A DNA stretch of 64,000 bases from a virus: IMG/VR virus record IMGVR_UViG_3300027858_000005, positions 1-64,000 of that record; one strand, 5' to 3'. Positions 56,097 to 63,226 of the stretch are shown here, piece after piece; position 1 is the stretch's first letter, and each line of letters starts with the position of its first letter. The position numbers and the translations under genes were made by a program. The notes beneath the pieces were generated by a model that was not told the origin of the DNA, searched no databases, and saw nothing but the letters and a program-made list of their open reading frames with translations.

Positions 56097-56620
56097 CAAT
56101 GAAGCTTCCGGTGATCTGGTGGTAAAAGGTCTTCTACCAGATCGATAATAGCCGCCTTCGACGCTGGCGTCAAAGCGGTGTCGCCTGCCGGACCTGTCGC
56201 CCCGGTGTCGCCCTTCGGCCCGGGTGGTCCGGGTTCGCCTTTGGCACCAGTTGCCCCGGGTTCGCCTGTCAAAACTAATGGGTCTGGGTAATTATGCTGA
56301 TGATCTTTCAAATCATTAAACTGCTGTTGCAGGTCGGCAAGCTGATCCATCAATTGTTCGTTCAACATGCCTTTCGTTGTGTCGATTGGCGCGGGGTCTA
56401 CGACACCGATTCCGATTGCCGCTTCTTTGATGAAGTTTTCGTCAACCGCCTGACCAACGACGACCGTTGAAGCCGCACCATAGAACAGAATTTTGAGTGT
56501 TACGAAAACGCGCTTCAACCACAACGCCGCATCCCACCAACGCTTTAATTTCTCGATGAACGTTAGTGCTTCTTCGACGTCATCGGTTTCGACGTAATCC
56601 AGCCCGGGTGTCATAGTCAA
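56096..56620 (-). CDS. collagen-like membrane protein, 174 aa
   Basis: A helical N-terminus with a membrane-like segment (VFVTLKILFYGAASTVVVGQAV) is followed by a coiled coil (LNEQLMDQLADLQQQFNDLKDH). Then come ten Gly-x-y triplets (GEPGATGAKGEPGPPGPKG and on) and a short tail. The Gly-x-y run should form a trimeric collagen helix. It is coupled to the YadA-like gene. It may be a surface protein of the infected cell rather than part of the virion. Confidence 0.65.
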   Translation of the reverse strand: MTMTPGLDYVETDDVEEALTFIEKLKRWWDAALWLKRVFVTLKILFYGAASTVVVGQAVDENFIKEAAIGIGVVDPAPIDTTKGMLNEQLMDQLADLQQQFNDLKDHQHNYPDPLVLTGEPGATGAKGEPGPPGPKGDTGATGPAGDTALTPASKAAIIDLVEDLLPPDHRKLH

Positions 56621-57054
56621 TCCCCTATCAGAAAAGTAGCACCGACGCCGACCGCGACTTCGTCGTCGTCTTCGATCCAGCCCACTTTACCCACGGCTAG
56701 AAATTCACCTTCTTCGGTTTCAATCAGCTTGGCGAGCCCCAGCGATACGGAATTCTTTCCGCTGTAATGACCGACGCCGACGCCGACTTGTGTTTTGCGT
56801 GTGCCGTGTGAAAACTCAATTGCCGAAATTGCCATTGACGTCGCCATAATCGAATCTATTGTGTCGTCGTCCAGTTTGTAGCTGATCCCATCGAGCCCGT
56901 TCACGCCGTCCGCCCCGTCTTGTCCGTCTTGTCCGTCAACACCGTCGGCCCCGGCTTCGTGCGTGTGGTGCGGGTCGGTCGCGCTCGCTTCTTTAAAAAT
57001 GCCGTATGTGATCACGATCAAGGCTAGTAACACGATAATATTCAGTTTCATCAT
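56617..57054 (-). CDS. miniature trimeric autotransporter (YadA-like anchor)
   Basis: The protein has 145 aa. In order: a signal peptide (LNIIVLLALIVITYGIFKEASA), seven collagen-like Gly-x-y triplets (GADGVDGQDGQDGADGVNG...), a short coiled coil, and about 75 residues matching a YadA C-terminal anchor (AISAIEFSHG, then QVGVGVGHYSGKNSVSLGLAK, then FLAVGKVGW, then AVGVGATFLIG). The anchor forms a trimeric outer-membrane barrel in bacterial adhesins. A phage-encoded copy implies display on the outer membrane of the infected Gram-negative cell. The start overlaps the secreted gene stop (ATGA). Confidence 0.7.
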   Translation of the reverse strand: MMKLNIIVLLALIVITYGIFKEASATDPHHTHEAGADGVDGQDGQDGADGVNGLDGISYKLDDDTIDSIMATSMAISAIEFSHGTRKTQVGVGVGHYSGKNSVSLGLAKLIETEEGEFLAVGKVGWIEDDDEVAVGVGATFLIGD

Positions 57055-57554
57055 TTATCCGGGTTCGGTAATCGGCGGTTGAATTGGTGCCTGCTGTGGC
57101 GGATTTTCCGACCCGAATCATCGCGGACAACGGGCGGCGGTGTTTCAACGGACGCGGTCGGGTCGTCAACTTCGAAGTCAAAATCGGTCGGCGGTCCGGG
57201 CGGAATAGTGGTTAACACGAATTTCGATACCGTGTTCGAAGGCTCCGATTCTGCGTCCGCTTTAATACTCCAAGAAGTCATATAGCAAAACAGTTCACCG
57301 CCGGGGACGTCGTCGTAACTGGCGGCGGCGGTCGTGTAGCCGTAAACGACTTTGTTGTATACGATCTTCGGCGACCCGTCGCCTTGATCAACGGTGCAGT
57401 AAATACGATATTCGTCAATGACCCAGTCGGACGGAACAGGCGCATTGAATGCGGGGTTCGGAATTATCCAAGTGAACTTAGCTGATCCAAGTGGTGTTTG
57501 CGCGCTGACGTGAGAACAAAACGAGAACAACAGCAACAACAGTAATTTCTTCAT
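57051..57554 (-). CDS. secreted protein with fibronectin-like domain, 167 aa
   Basis: A signal peptide (KKLLLLLLFSFCSHVSAQ) is followed by a fibronectin III-like strand set (AKFTWIIPNPAF..., YRIYCTVDQGDGSPKIVYNKVVYGYTTAAASYDDVPGGELFCYMTSW, two Cys) and a Pro-rich, basic tail. It is probably periplasmic or exported. Its signal-peptide codons contain a copy of the 16-bp repeat seen upstream of the terminase genes. It is coupled to portal and YadA-like genes. Confidence 0.65.
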   Translation of the reverse strand: MKKLLLLLLFSFCSHVSAQTPLGSAKFTWIIPNPAFNAPVPSDWVIDEYRIYCTVDQGDGSPKIVYNKVVYGYTTAAASYDDVPGGELFCYMTSWSIKADAESEPSNTVSKFVLTTIPPGPPTDFDFEVDDPTASVETPPPVVRDDSGRKIRHSRHQFNRRLPNPDK

Positions 57555-59224
57555 TGTGAAACCGTTCCTGTCGGGTCGTCTTCGCCTGCGCCGCCCCTGT
57601 CGGTTGCTGCAACGTTCGCCTTCAAGCCGTGTTCATGACCCGGGCCTTCGGATGTTTCGGGGCTGTTCGGTTCCCATTTGTGCCGGTGCCCGTCAACGCT
57701 GTTCGTCCAGCCGTTCGCCTGCAAAATATGCGTGTGCCCGTCGGCGGGCGCTGTTTCGTCGCCAACGTGATTCGCGGCGTCGGCTTCTTCTCCTGTGATG
57801 CCCGGTTGATTGTCTTGGTATTCAAGATCAAGTAAGTCAATTTCGACTTCTGGGTCAAAATCATCAGATAGCAGATTGCGCCGTTTAAGTTCATCCCAGT
57901 ATGAAAGCTGACTGATATCGCCCCGCCCGCGCATCGCGTCCAGTGCCTTAATGTCGTCGCCGTCGCGCATTGTGATTGAGAAATCTTTGTAAAGCGTGAC
58001 AGAACCGCCCGCATCTTCGCCAAGGTTCAGGATCACACCGAACAAATCGAACATCATTTCAAGCTGGTTTTCCAGATGCCTTGCAAACATGGCGAGCGGT
58101 GAATCGGATTCTGATTGATCCAGCGTGCGCGCCGTTGCGGTCGTGTCCCCGGCTTGGCGCTTGACCACCATGTTCAAACCGAGTTTCGCGATTCGTTGTT
58201 CGAGCGTTTCCAAATCTTTCGCCCCGGCTTCGATGCCGTGCCCGGAATGCTCGACGAATTCCAGCGTCGACCCTTGCGGACCCCGGGTCATTGAATTCGG
58301 GCCTACTTCAATACGGAAATCAACACGTTCATCATTACCCAGACCAGCGCCGAACAGTATGGGCACGCGGGCAACGTGCAGGATGTGCCGTTGATCGCTG
58401 TCGCTTTGCCAGTGCGCAATATTCAGGTAGCCAACGTCGAGCATGGTTGGCGTGCCCAGCATGAAGCCGACATGCTTGCCATATACCGGAATCAGGGGGA
58501 TGACTTCAAGGTCGGTCGGCATATCAGATTCGAGTAGCCATTCTTCTTCTTTGGTGTCTTTGTCAACGACCAAAACGTAAACCCGGTGCCGCCCGATTTC
58601 CCAGACGTGAATTCGCTTGACGTTTACTTGTGCAAATTCGTCGCCCGGTACATCTTCTTCGTTTTCCATCAGTATTCGGGCTTGTGTCAAGATGACTTGC
58701 CCGTCGACAACCTCGGTTTTGAAGCCCAGAACTTGCGGCGCTTTTACATGGATTGCATACGGTCGCAATTCCCCGGTCAGCACATCGGCCCGGGTAACTT
58801 CCCGCCCTTCTCGATCTTCGATGACTTCTTTGTTCGGGCTGTCAACTAGCATATAGGTAACGCCGTGATTCATCGCCCAGAATCCAATTCGCTTTGTCCA
58901 TTCGTTGATGTCAGTGCCAGCGGCGTCAATGTCGTCTTGATATTGTGCGATAGTCGGCGGGACATCTTCACCCAGAACGACAGGCTGTTTCATGATCTTA
59001 CCGATCAGCTTGTTCAGGGTGTCTTCGTACAGCGGCGTCAATACAGAACGCGACAACCGCGATTTGTAAGCGGGTTCAGATTCGGCGGGTTCTTGTGGAA
59101 GGTACGTGGTCCCAGCGGCGCGCATCGCGCGGGTTCCGCCGGTCAGGGTGTTGACTAAATCCCATACAGGCTTCTGCGCTTCCCATTGGGCGGACGGTTG
59201 TGCAACCGAATTCTTTTCTGTCAT
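57551..59224 (-). CDS. portal protein, DUF4055-like
   Basis: The protein has 557 aa. It has WDLVNTLTGGTRAMRAAGTTYLPQEPAESEPAYKSRLSRSVLTPLYEDTLNKLIGKIM at the start, an IAHWQSDSDQRHILHVARVPILFGAG core and a helical stretch with KRQAGDTTATARTLDQSESDSPLAMFARHLENQLEMMFDLFG. It forms the dodecameric ring at the packaging vertex. The last 80 residues are a His/Gly/Asp-rich tail (DGHTHILQANGW, DGHRHKW, GHEHGLK) that could bind metal. Confidence 0.85.
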   Translation of the reverse strand: MTEKNSVAQPSAQWEAQKPVWDLVNTLTGGTRAMRAAGTTYLPQEPAESEPAYKSRLSRSVLTPLYEDTLNKLIGKIMKQPVVLGEDVPPTIAQYQDDIDAAGTDINEWTKRIGFWAMNHGVTYMLVDSPNKEVIEDREGREVTRADVLTGELRPYAIHVKAPQVLGFKTEVVDGQVILTQARILMENEEDVPGDEFAQVNVKRIHVWEIGRHRVYVLVVDKDTKEEEWLLESDMPTDLEVIPLIPVYGKHVGFMLGTPTMLDVGYLNIAHWQSDSDQRHILHVARVPILFGAGLGNDERVDFRIEVGPNSMTRGPQGSTLEFVEHSGHGIEAGAKDLETLEQRIAKLGLNMVVKRQAGDTTATARTLDQSESDSPLAMFARHLENQLEMMFDLFGVILNLGEDAGGSVTLYKDFSITMRDGDDIKALDAMRGRGDISQLSYWDELKRRNLLSDDFDPEVEIDLLDLEYQDNQPGITGEEADAANHVGDETAPADGHTHILQANGWTNSVDGHRHKWEPNSPETSEGPGHEHGLKANVAATDRGGAGEDDPTGTVSQ

Positions 59225-60663
59225 ATCTCGACCTGCTGGACAACGGCACCCCGAGAAAACACGGGGTAAGCTTTAGCGATATAATAGCCGACCGAGTCAG
59301 TTAAATGCGTTAACTTCGGGTCTGCCTTCTTGTCTAATTCGCCGCTGCCTCCCGCGAGAAGGCGAACACCTTCAAAATCTTTCACGGTTTGCGGGGCAGT
59401 ATTCGGGTCAACCATCATCTGAATTTCGCCGTCGCCAGTCTTCAGCCGTGTGTTTACCGCGTTGATTCTAGCACGTTCCGTCGGATTACTGCTAGGGACT
59501 TGCAAATGCACCCTTTTATTCCCGAAATGTTTGTACAACGCTTTTTCGATTAAGTCCCAATCAGACCCTTCAGTCTGGGCACTGCCCCGGCTTCCCCCGG
59601 TAGCATCGCCGTATAAATAAACATGCCCTTTGTGATCGCCCCAATCTTCGATAACCTTCCTGCATACTGCCGGGGTGTTGCTGTTGCGCGGTATATGAAC
59701 TTCGCCGATTATCGCGGTCCCGGTCGACGCTGGGCGCGTCACATTAACGAACATTTCCCGCCCTTTTACCATGACCGGGGCAGCGGTTTCAATCACCCGG
59801 GGGAATTTCAATTCTTGCACAATGACACAAACACCCGGGTCAACGTTGAAATCGAAGCACAATATCAGGTCTGATGCTGGGTTGTAATGCTCTCGAAGAT
59901 TGGTGCAATGCAGATGTCGTTCGAATGGGTAATACGCCTGCCCTTCGAAATTAACAAAACTTGCTTCGTATTCCTGCCGGAACGTAAGCGGGTCGAGTGA
60001 TCTACGGGCTGACTCGATTTCCGCTTCGGGCAGTATGTCAGAACTGAACCATGTAAACGCGTCCCAGTCCCCGCCGTTGTCAACATGCAGCGCACCCAGC
60101 GCGTCGTTATAGGTGTCGTAGTAGTGATTCCGCCCTTCTGGTACGCCGATCAACCAACACCAGCCCGTTCGATCTGACAAAGACGGGCGAACATTTTCGC
60201 CCCATGCGTTCGGCTTCATGTTGGCGTATTCGTCCAAAACGCCGCCGTCCCACGGGGAACCTTCTATTCGCTGGGGCTTGTCCATTCCGACAACTGACAG
60301 CATCGCCCCGGTTTTGTACCAGATGGTTAATTCCGTTTCACTGGTGCGCCAGACGAATTGCCGTGGCGACATGGCTTTCAGGTCATCCCAGTATATGCGC
60401 TTTGCTTGGTCGCGGGTCGGTGCCGCTGCAAAGTAGTTCGGATTATCAAAACTGCTGCGCCCTGATAAACATTCTTCGACTAGTTTACGCTTTGCCCGTT
60501 CGGTCTTACCAGAACGCCGCCCTGCTGGCACAACCTTGAAGCGCGCCATACTGAACCATAATCGAGATTGTTCGGCGTGGTACTTTAAAGCGTTCCAGCG
60601 TTTAGTTAATAGTCCGCTTTTGTCCGGCAGCTTCGACGCCGTCGCCCGGTTCCTGTAACCCAT
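59221..60663 (-). CDS. terL: terminase large subunit
   Basis: The protein has 480 aa. The ATPase has Walker A VVPAGRRSGKTERA (about 45-58) and Walker B SPWDGGVLDEYANM. The nuclease has LCFDFNVDPG, VYLYGDATGGSRGS and a final Asp in LTHLTDSVGYY. It packages DNA through the portal and cuts it. It overlaps the small subunit by 62 bp. Confidence 0.93.
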   Translation of the reverse strand: MGYRNRATASKLPDKSGLLTKRWNALKYHAEQSRLWFSMARFKVVPAGRRSGKTERAKRKLVEECLSGRSSFDNPNYFAAAPTRDQAKRIYWDDLKAMSPRQFVWRTSETELTIWYKTGAMLSVVGMDKPQRIEGSPWDGGVLDEYANMKPNAWGENVRPSLSDRTGWCWLIGVPEGRNHYYDTYNDALGALHVDNGGDWDAFTWFSSDILPEAEIESARRSLDPLTFRQEYEASFVNFEGQAYYPFERHLHCTNLREHYNPASDLILCFDFNVDPGVCVIVQELKFPRVIETAAPVMVKGREMFVNVTRPASTGTAIIGEVHIPRNSNTPAVCRKVIEDWGDHKGHVYLYGDATGGSRGSAQTEGSDWDLIEKALYKHFGNKRVHLQVPSSNPTERARINAVNTRLKTGDGEIQMMVDPNTAPQTVKDFEGVRLLAGGSGELDKKADPKLTHLTDSVGYYIAKAYPVFSRGAVVQQVEI

Positions 60664-61264
60664 TGACTGAATTCATTTCCTGTAATACCCGTTGAATCGA
60701 TGCCGCTGTTTCTTCCGGCGGTGTGGTGTCGTTGTCACCCTTGCCGAGAATTCCCATCATGACGGCTAGGTCGTTGTTTGCTTTGTGCTGGTCGTGCAAT
60801 TCAAGATCGACGTTCCGTTCGCCCCGGGCGTTATGCGTGATCTTTATTTTTTTGATGCACTGGCGTTGTTCCTTGGTCAGTTGGTCAAGCGGAACAAGTT
60901 GATAATCGCCGATGAAATAATCACCGACGTCGGAGTCAGCCCAGAGTGACCAGCGAGCAATGACCGATTCTTCGTTCTCGCCAGATACACGCAACAGGCG
61001 ACGCAGTTCAATTTCGACAACCCGGCGAACAGCTTCAAGCTGGAAAAGGTACGGACCGGAAGTCGGCGACATGCCCGCCGCTTCGGCGGCTTTCTTGGCG
61101 TCACCCAGCCGCGCCATGTGATAACAAAATTCACGCCTTCCCGTAGTCCAGTTAAAATCTGTATTTATTTCATCGGGTATCGACAGGTGCAGGTCGATTT
61201 CTTCTTCAGACATATAACGCTTCTCGCGGTTTGGTTTCTCACCAGTATTCGCAGTTTGTTCCAT
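60602..61264 (-). CDS. terS: terminase small subunit
   Basis: The protein has 220 aa. The region GRREFCYHMARLGDAKKAAEAAGMSPTSGPYLFQLEAVRRVVEIEL is the helix-turn-helix DNA-binding part of Terminase_2-type small subunits. The C-terminus holds ASIQRVLQEM. It would recognise pac or cos DNA, plausibly the repeat-bearing region just upstream (61285-61666). An ATG at 61213 is an alternative start with a better ribosome-binding site. Confidence 0.8.
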   Translation of the reverse strand: MEQTANTGEKPNREKRYMSEEEIDLHLSIPDEINTDFNWTTGRREFCYHMARLGDAKKAAEAAGMSPTSGPYLFQLEAVRRVVEIELRRLLRVSGENEESVIARWSLWADSDVGDYFIGDYQLVPLDQLTKEQRQCIKKIKITHNARGERNVDLELHDQHKANNDLAVMMGILGKGDNDTTPPEETAASIQRVLQEMNSVNGLQEPGDGVEAAGQKRTIN

Positions 61265-61284
61265 TCGGGCGAAAATTGCAATTT

Positions 61285-61651
61285 CCTATAAGTAAACGGA
61301 ATTTCAAACTATCTAAGCAGGTATACCCAAAAAAAAAGTTTTCGCGTGCACGTGGCATGTATGTATTTTTACAATATTTTGAGAACAAAACGAGAAAATG
61401 AGAACAAAACGAGAAAATGATATAGGTTTAATCTATACTAAACACACTTCATATAGAGAACAAAACGAGAACCTGTCAGATTATGAACACCCATTAAGAG
61501 CAGAATTATAACAACAAAACTTCAAATTCCTTTTTGATTTTCTGCGTTCACCGTACTGTAAACAATATACCCTGTTATAAAATCACGAATAATATTCACA
61601 CTCTGAGGTTTACATAAATAACGTTTACCCTATAGGAGATTACAATTTTCG
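61285..61651 (-). promoter_or_regulatory. control cassette B, upstream of the terminase/virion operon
   Basis: The 466 bases between the terminase gene and the 61731 gene hold no plausible coding frame. The stretch shares five ordered blocks with cassette A (24338-24567): CGAAAATTGTAATCTCCTAT-A/G-GG, GTGTGAA-ATTATT...TTTTATAACAGGGTATA, a weak TATAAT, a GCACGCGAAAAC-like block and TTTGAAATTCCGTTTACTTAT. It is longer because of repeat insertions. It probably contains the promoter of the virion operon; packaging sites could also lie here. Confidence 0.6.
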
Positions 61652-61666
61652 AGAACAAAACGAGAA
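61381..61666. repeat. four copies of a 16-bp direct repeat
   Basis: GAGAACAAAACGAGAA occurs at 61381, 61400, 61456 and 61651, all in the same orientation. A fifth copy is at 57512 inside a coding sequence. The first two are 19 bp apart. The place just upstream of the terminase small subunit fits a terminase-, regulator- or origin-binding site. Confidence 0.8.
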
Positions 61667-61678
61667 CTTATCGCCCAC

Positions 61679-61701
61679 AAAAAAGCCCCGATTTCCGGGG
61701 C
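61679..61701 (-). terminator. rho-independent terminator
   Basis: GCCCCG, ATTT and CGGGGC are followed leftward by six T. It ends the 79-aa early gene before control cassette B. Confidence 0.8.
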
Positions 61702-61730
61702 AATTCTGTTCTATTTCAACCTGCGATCTG

Positions 61731-61970
61731 TTAAACAGTTCGTGAAGCGCGCATCATGGGAGCCATGCTGTATCGACCCAACGGCAACATAGTTTCTTCG
61801 CCGTCGTGAACTGTGACCTTGCTGCGAACATCGCCGTGACCAACAACGTACATGGTAACAAACTTGTCAGTACGCTTGACGACAGTTCCCAACCAAACAC
61901 AATCATAGTCACAAACAGAACGCATTTCGTAAGTGGGTCCAACTTCAAATTTTACAGTTTCGTTACTCAT
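61731..61970 (-). CDS. hypothetical protein, 79 aa
   Basis: A small beta-barrel-like protein (SNETVKFEVGPTYEMRSVCDYDCVWLGTVVKRTDKFVTMYVVGHGDVRSKVTVHDGEETML), typical of small phage early proteins. It is a single-gene unit between an early promoter (62006-62033) and a terminator. The function is unknown. Confidence 0.7.
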   Translation of the reverse strand: MSNETVKFEVGPTYEMRSVCDYDCVWLGTVVKRTDKFVTMYVVGHGDVRSKVTVHDGEETMLPLGRYSMAPMMRASRTV

Positions 61971-62005
61971 TTAATTTCCTTTCTTCGTTTCGTTTAAGTG
62001 TAATA

Positions 62006-62033
62006 ATTATAACACTCTTACCAGAATTGTCAA
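62006..62033 (-). promoter_or_regulatory. early promoter, leftward
   Basis: On the minus strand a perfect TTGACA, a 16-bp spacer (ATTCTGGTAAGAGTGT) and a perfect TATAAT, then TATTACACTTA. Confidence 0.9.
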
Positions 62034-62051
62034 GCTTTTATAACAATTATT

Positions 62052-62339
62052 TTAACCTAATTTAATGACGTCCCCGGGCTTGTAAACCGTCTTGTACTTC
62101 TGGTCTTCTTTGTACAAGTCCAGCATTTCGACGAACAGGTCGGCCCAGCCTTCAACACTGAATGATGTGATGTGCGCAGTGTAAACCGTCGTGCCGTAGA
62201 AGCCAGCAAGCATCATTTGCGTGCTGTAGTCATCCGAAACAAAGTGGTAACAGCCGACATTTGAGTCGCCTTCAAGCCCGATGTCGAGCCCTGTACGACG
62301 TTTGATTTCTTTGCTGATGTTGGTGCGTGTTACTCTCAT
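62052..62339 (-). CDS. hypothetical protein, 95 aa
   Basis: It contains VTRTNISKEIKRRTGLDIGLEGDSNVGCYHFVSDDYSTQMMLAGFYGTTVYTAHITSFSVEGWADLFVEML, the shape of a small alpha/beta protein. It follows the 69-aa gene in the same leftward unit. Similar small early proteins are common in phages; the function is unknown. Confidence 0.7.
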   Translation of the reverse strand: MRVTRTNISKEIKRRTGLDIGLEGDSNVGCYHFVSDDYSTQMMLAGFYGTTVYTAHITSFSVEGWADLFVEMLDLYKEDQKYKTVYKPGDVIKLG

Positions 62340-62359
62340 TTCGTTTATTCCTTTCTGGT

Positions 62360-62569
62360 TTAGATGTATTCGCGGCCTTTGATCTTGCGAACGATGCGCG
62401 TCATTACCGACGGCTTATTCAAGTCACAAAACAGTTGAAAACATTTGCGGCCATCTTCAAAAGAATCAAACTTGATAGTGTGGTCTTTTGTGATAACGAC
62501 ATACTGTCCGCTATCCAGATCGTGTCCTAATTTGCCGCCTTCGTAAGTTGTTAAGTTCTTGATATTCAT
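62360..62569 (-). CDS. hypothetical protein, 69 aa
   Basis: A small protein with LTTYEGGKLGHDLDSGQYVVITKDHTIKFDSFEDGRKCFQLFCDLNK. It has the standard leader and its own promoter at 62596. The function is unknown. Confidence 0.7.
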   Translation of the reverse strand: MNIKNLTTYEGGKLGHDLDSGQYVVITKDHTIKFDSFEDGRKCFQLFCDLNKPSVMTRIVRKIKGREYI

Positions 62570-62595
62570 TTCGTTTTTCCTTTCTAAGTGTTATA

Positions 62596-62623
62596 ATTAT
62601 AGCACTCTTATCAGAACTGTCAA
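62596..62623 (-). promoter_or_regulatory. early promoter, leftward
   Basis: On the minus strand a perfect TTGACA, a 16-bp spacer (GTTCTGATAAGAGTGC) and a perfect TATAAT, then TATAACACTTAG. Confidence 0.9.
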
Positions 62624-62671
62624 GCTTTTTTGTAATATTTATTACAATTAATTTCGTTTTATTACACCCAT

Positions 62672-62693
62672 AAAAAAGCCCCGTTTCCGGGGC
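62672..62693 (-). terminator. rho-independent terminator
   Basis: GCCCCG, TTTC and GGGGC are followed leftward by six T. It ends the 88-aa gene. Confidence 0.8.
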
Positions 62694-62700
62694 TGGTTAG

Positions 62701-62967
62701 TTATTGCGGGGGCTTGCCATCAACCCAAAGGTCACGATTCTGTTCAGTGAGTTTCGAAGGGTCGATGCCTTTGACGTTGTCAAGTATCATCTTTCTGCGA
62801 TAGCTTGTGATGCTGACCACACCGTCGTATTTAGTCAAGTAGCCGGTAGTACCGTAAAGCGGCTTTCCGTTTTCCTTGCGAACCCACTTCGGTTGATCGC
62901 CACAGTTTTTGATTTCGACGTTCAGGGTGACTTCTTTGTTGTTGCGGGTTCCGGTAATTGTTGTCAT
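62701..62967 (-). CDS. hypothetical protein, 88 aa
   Basis: A basic beta-rich protein (MTTITGTRNNKEVTLNVEIKNCGDQPKWVRKENGKPLYGTTGYLTKYDGVVSITSYRRKMIL). It is a single-gene unit between an early promoter and a terminator. The function is unknown. Confidence 0.7.
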   Translation of the reverse strand: MTTITGTRNNKEVTLNVEIKNCGDQPKWVRKENGKPLYGTTGYLTKYDGVVSITSYRRKMILDNVKGIDPSKLTEQNRDLWVDGKPPQ

Positions 62968-63001
62968 TTCGTTGTTCCTTTCTGCTTGTTTAAGTGTAAT
63001 A

Positions 63002-63029
63002 ATTATAACACAATTACCAGAACTGTCAA
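63002..63029 (-). promoter_or_regulatory. early promoter, leftward
   Basis: On the minus strand a perfect TTGACA, a 16-bp spacer (GTTCTGGTAATTGTGT) and a perfect TATAAT. The -35 box overlaps the stop codon of the 49-aa gene. Confidence 0.9.
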
Positions 63030-63175
63030 GCTTTTGTAGGCTTTTTTATGAAGTTTTTCAATGTGATGTAATGACCTTTCCATCGATCACGCTCGATCTT
63101 CAGGTTGTGAACTTCGACCTTCAACGTTTCAATTTCACGTTCCAGCCGCCGAACGTAGCCGCCTTTGAAAATCAT
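63026..63175 (-). CDS. small coiled-coil protein, 49 aa
   Basis: MIFKGGYVRRLEREIETLKV and on: a basic coiled coil of about five heptads with a lysine-rich end. It has GGAAG before the ATG. It reads through the hypothetical gap between the regulator gene and the next promoter. The function is unknown; it could oligomerise with a partner. Confidence 0.55.
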   Translation of the reverse strand: MIFKGGYVRRLEREIETLKVEVHNLKIERDRWKGHYITLKNFIKKPTKA

Positions 63176-63187
63176 TTCTTCCGCACC

Positions 63188-63226
63188 CTAGCTTTCCGCT
63201 GCCTTGATCTTGTCTAATTTAGCCAT
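63188..63226 (-). CDS. 12-aa micropeptide, doubtful
   Basis: MAKLDKIKAAES starts with an ATG overlapping the stop of the HTH gene (ATGA) and ends 12 bases before the next gene start. It may serve only for translational coupling between the regulator and the coiled-coil gene. Confidence 0.3.
   Translation of the reverse strand: MAKLDKIKAAES

Noticed and set aside
61623-61651. T7-type single-subunit RNA polymerase promoter (CTATAGGG on the minus strand)
   Set aside because: Only copy B has the exact CTATAGGG, the upstream bases do not match known consensus and no such polymerase is encoded in this window. I keep it only as part of the control cassette.
61381-61666. CRISPR-like array from the 16-bp repeats
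   Set aside because: Spacing is irregular (19, 56 and 195 bp), the repeat is short and no cas gene is present.
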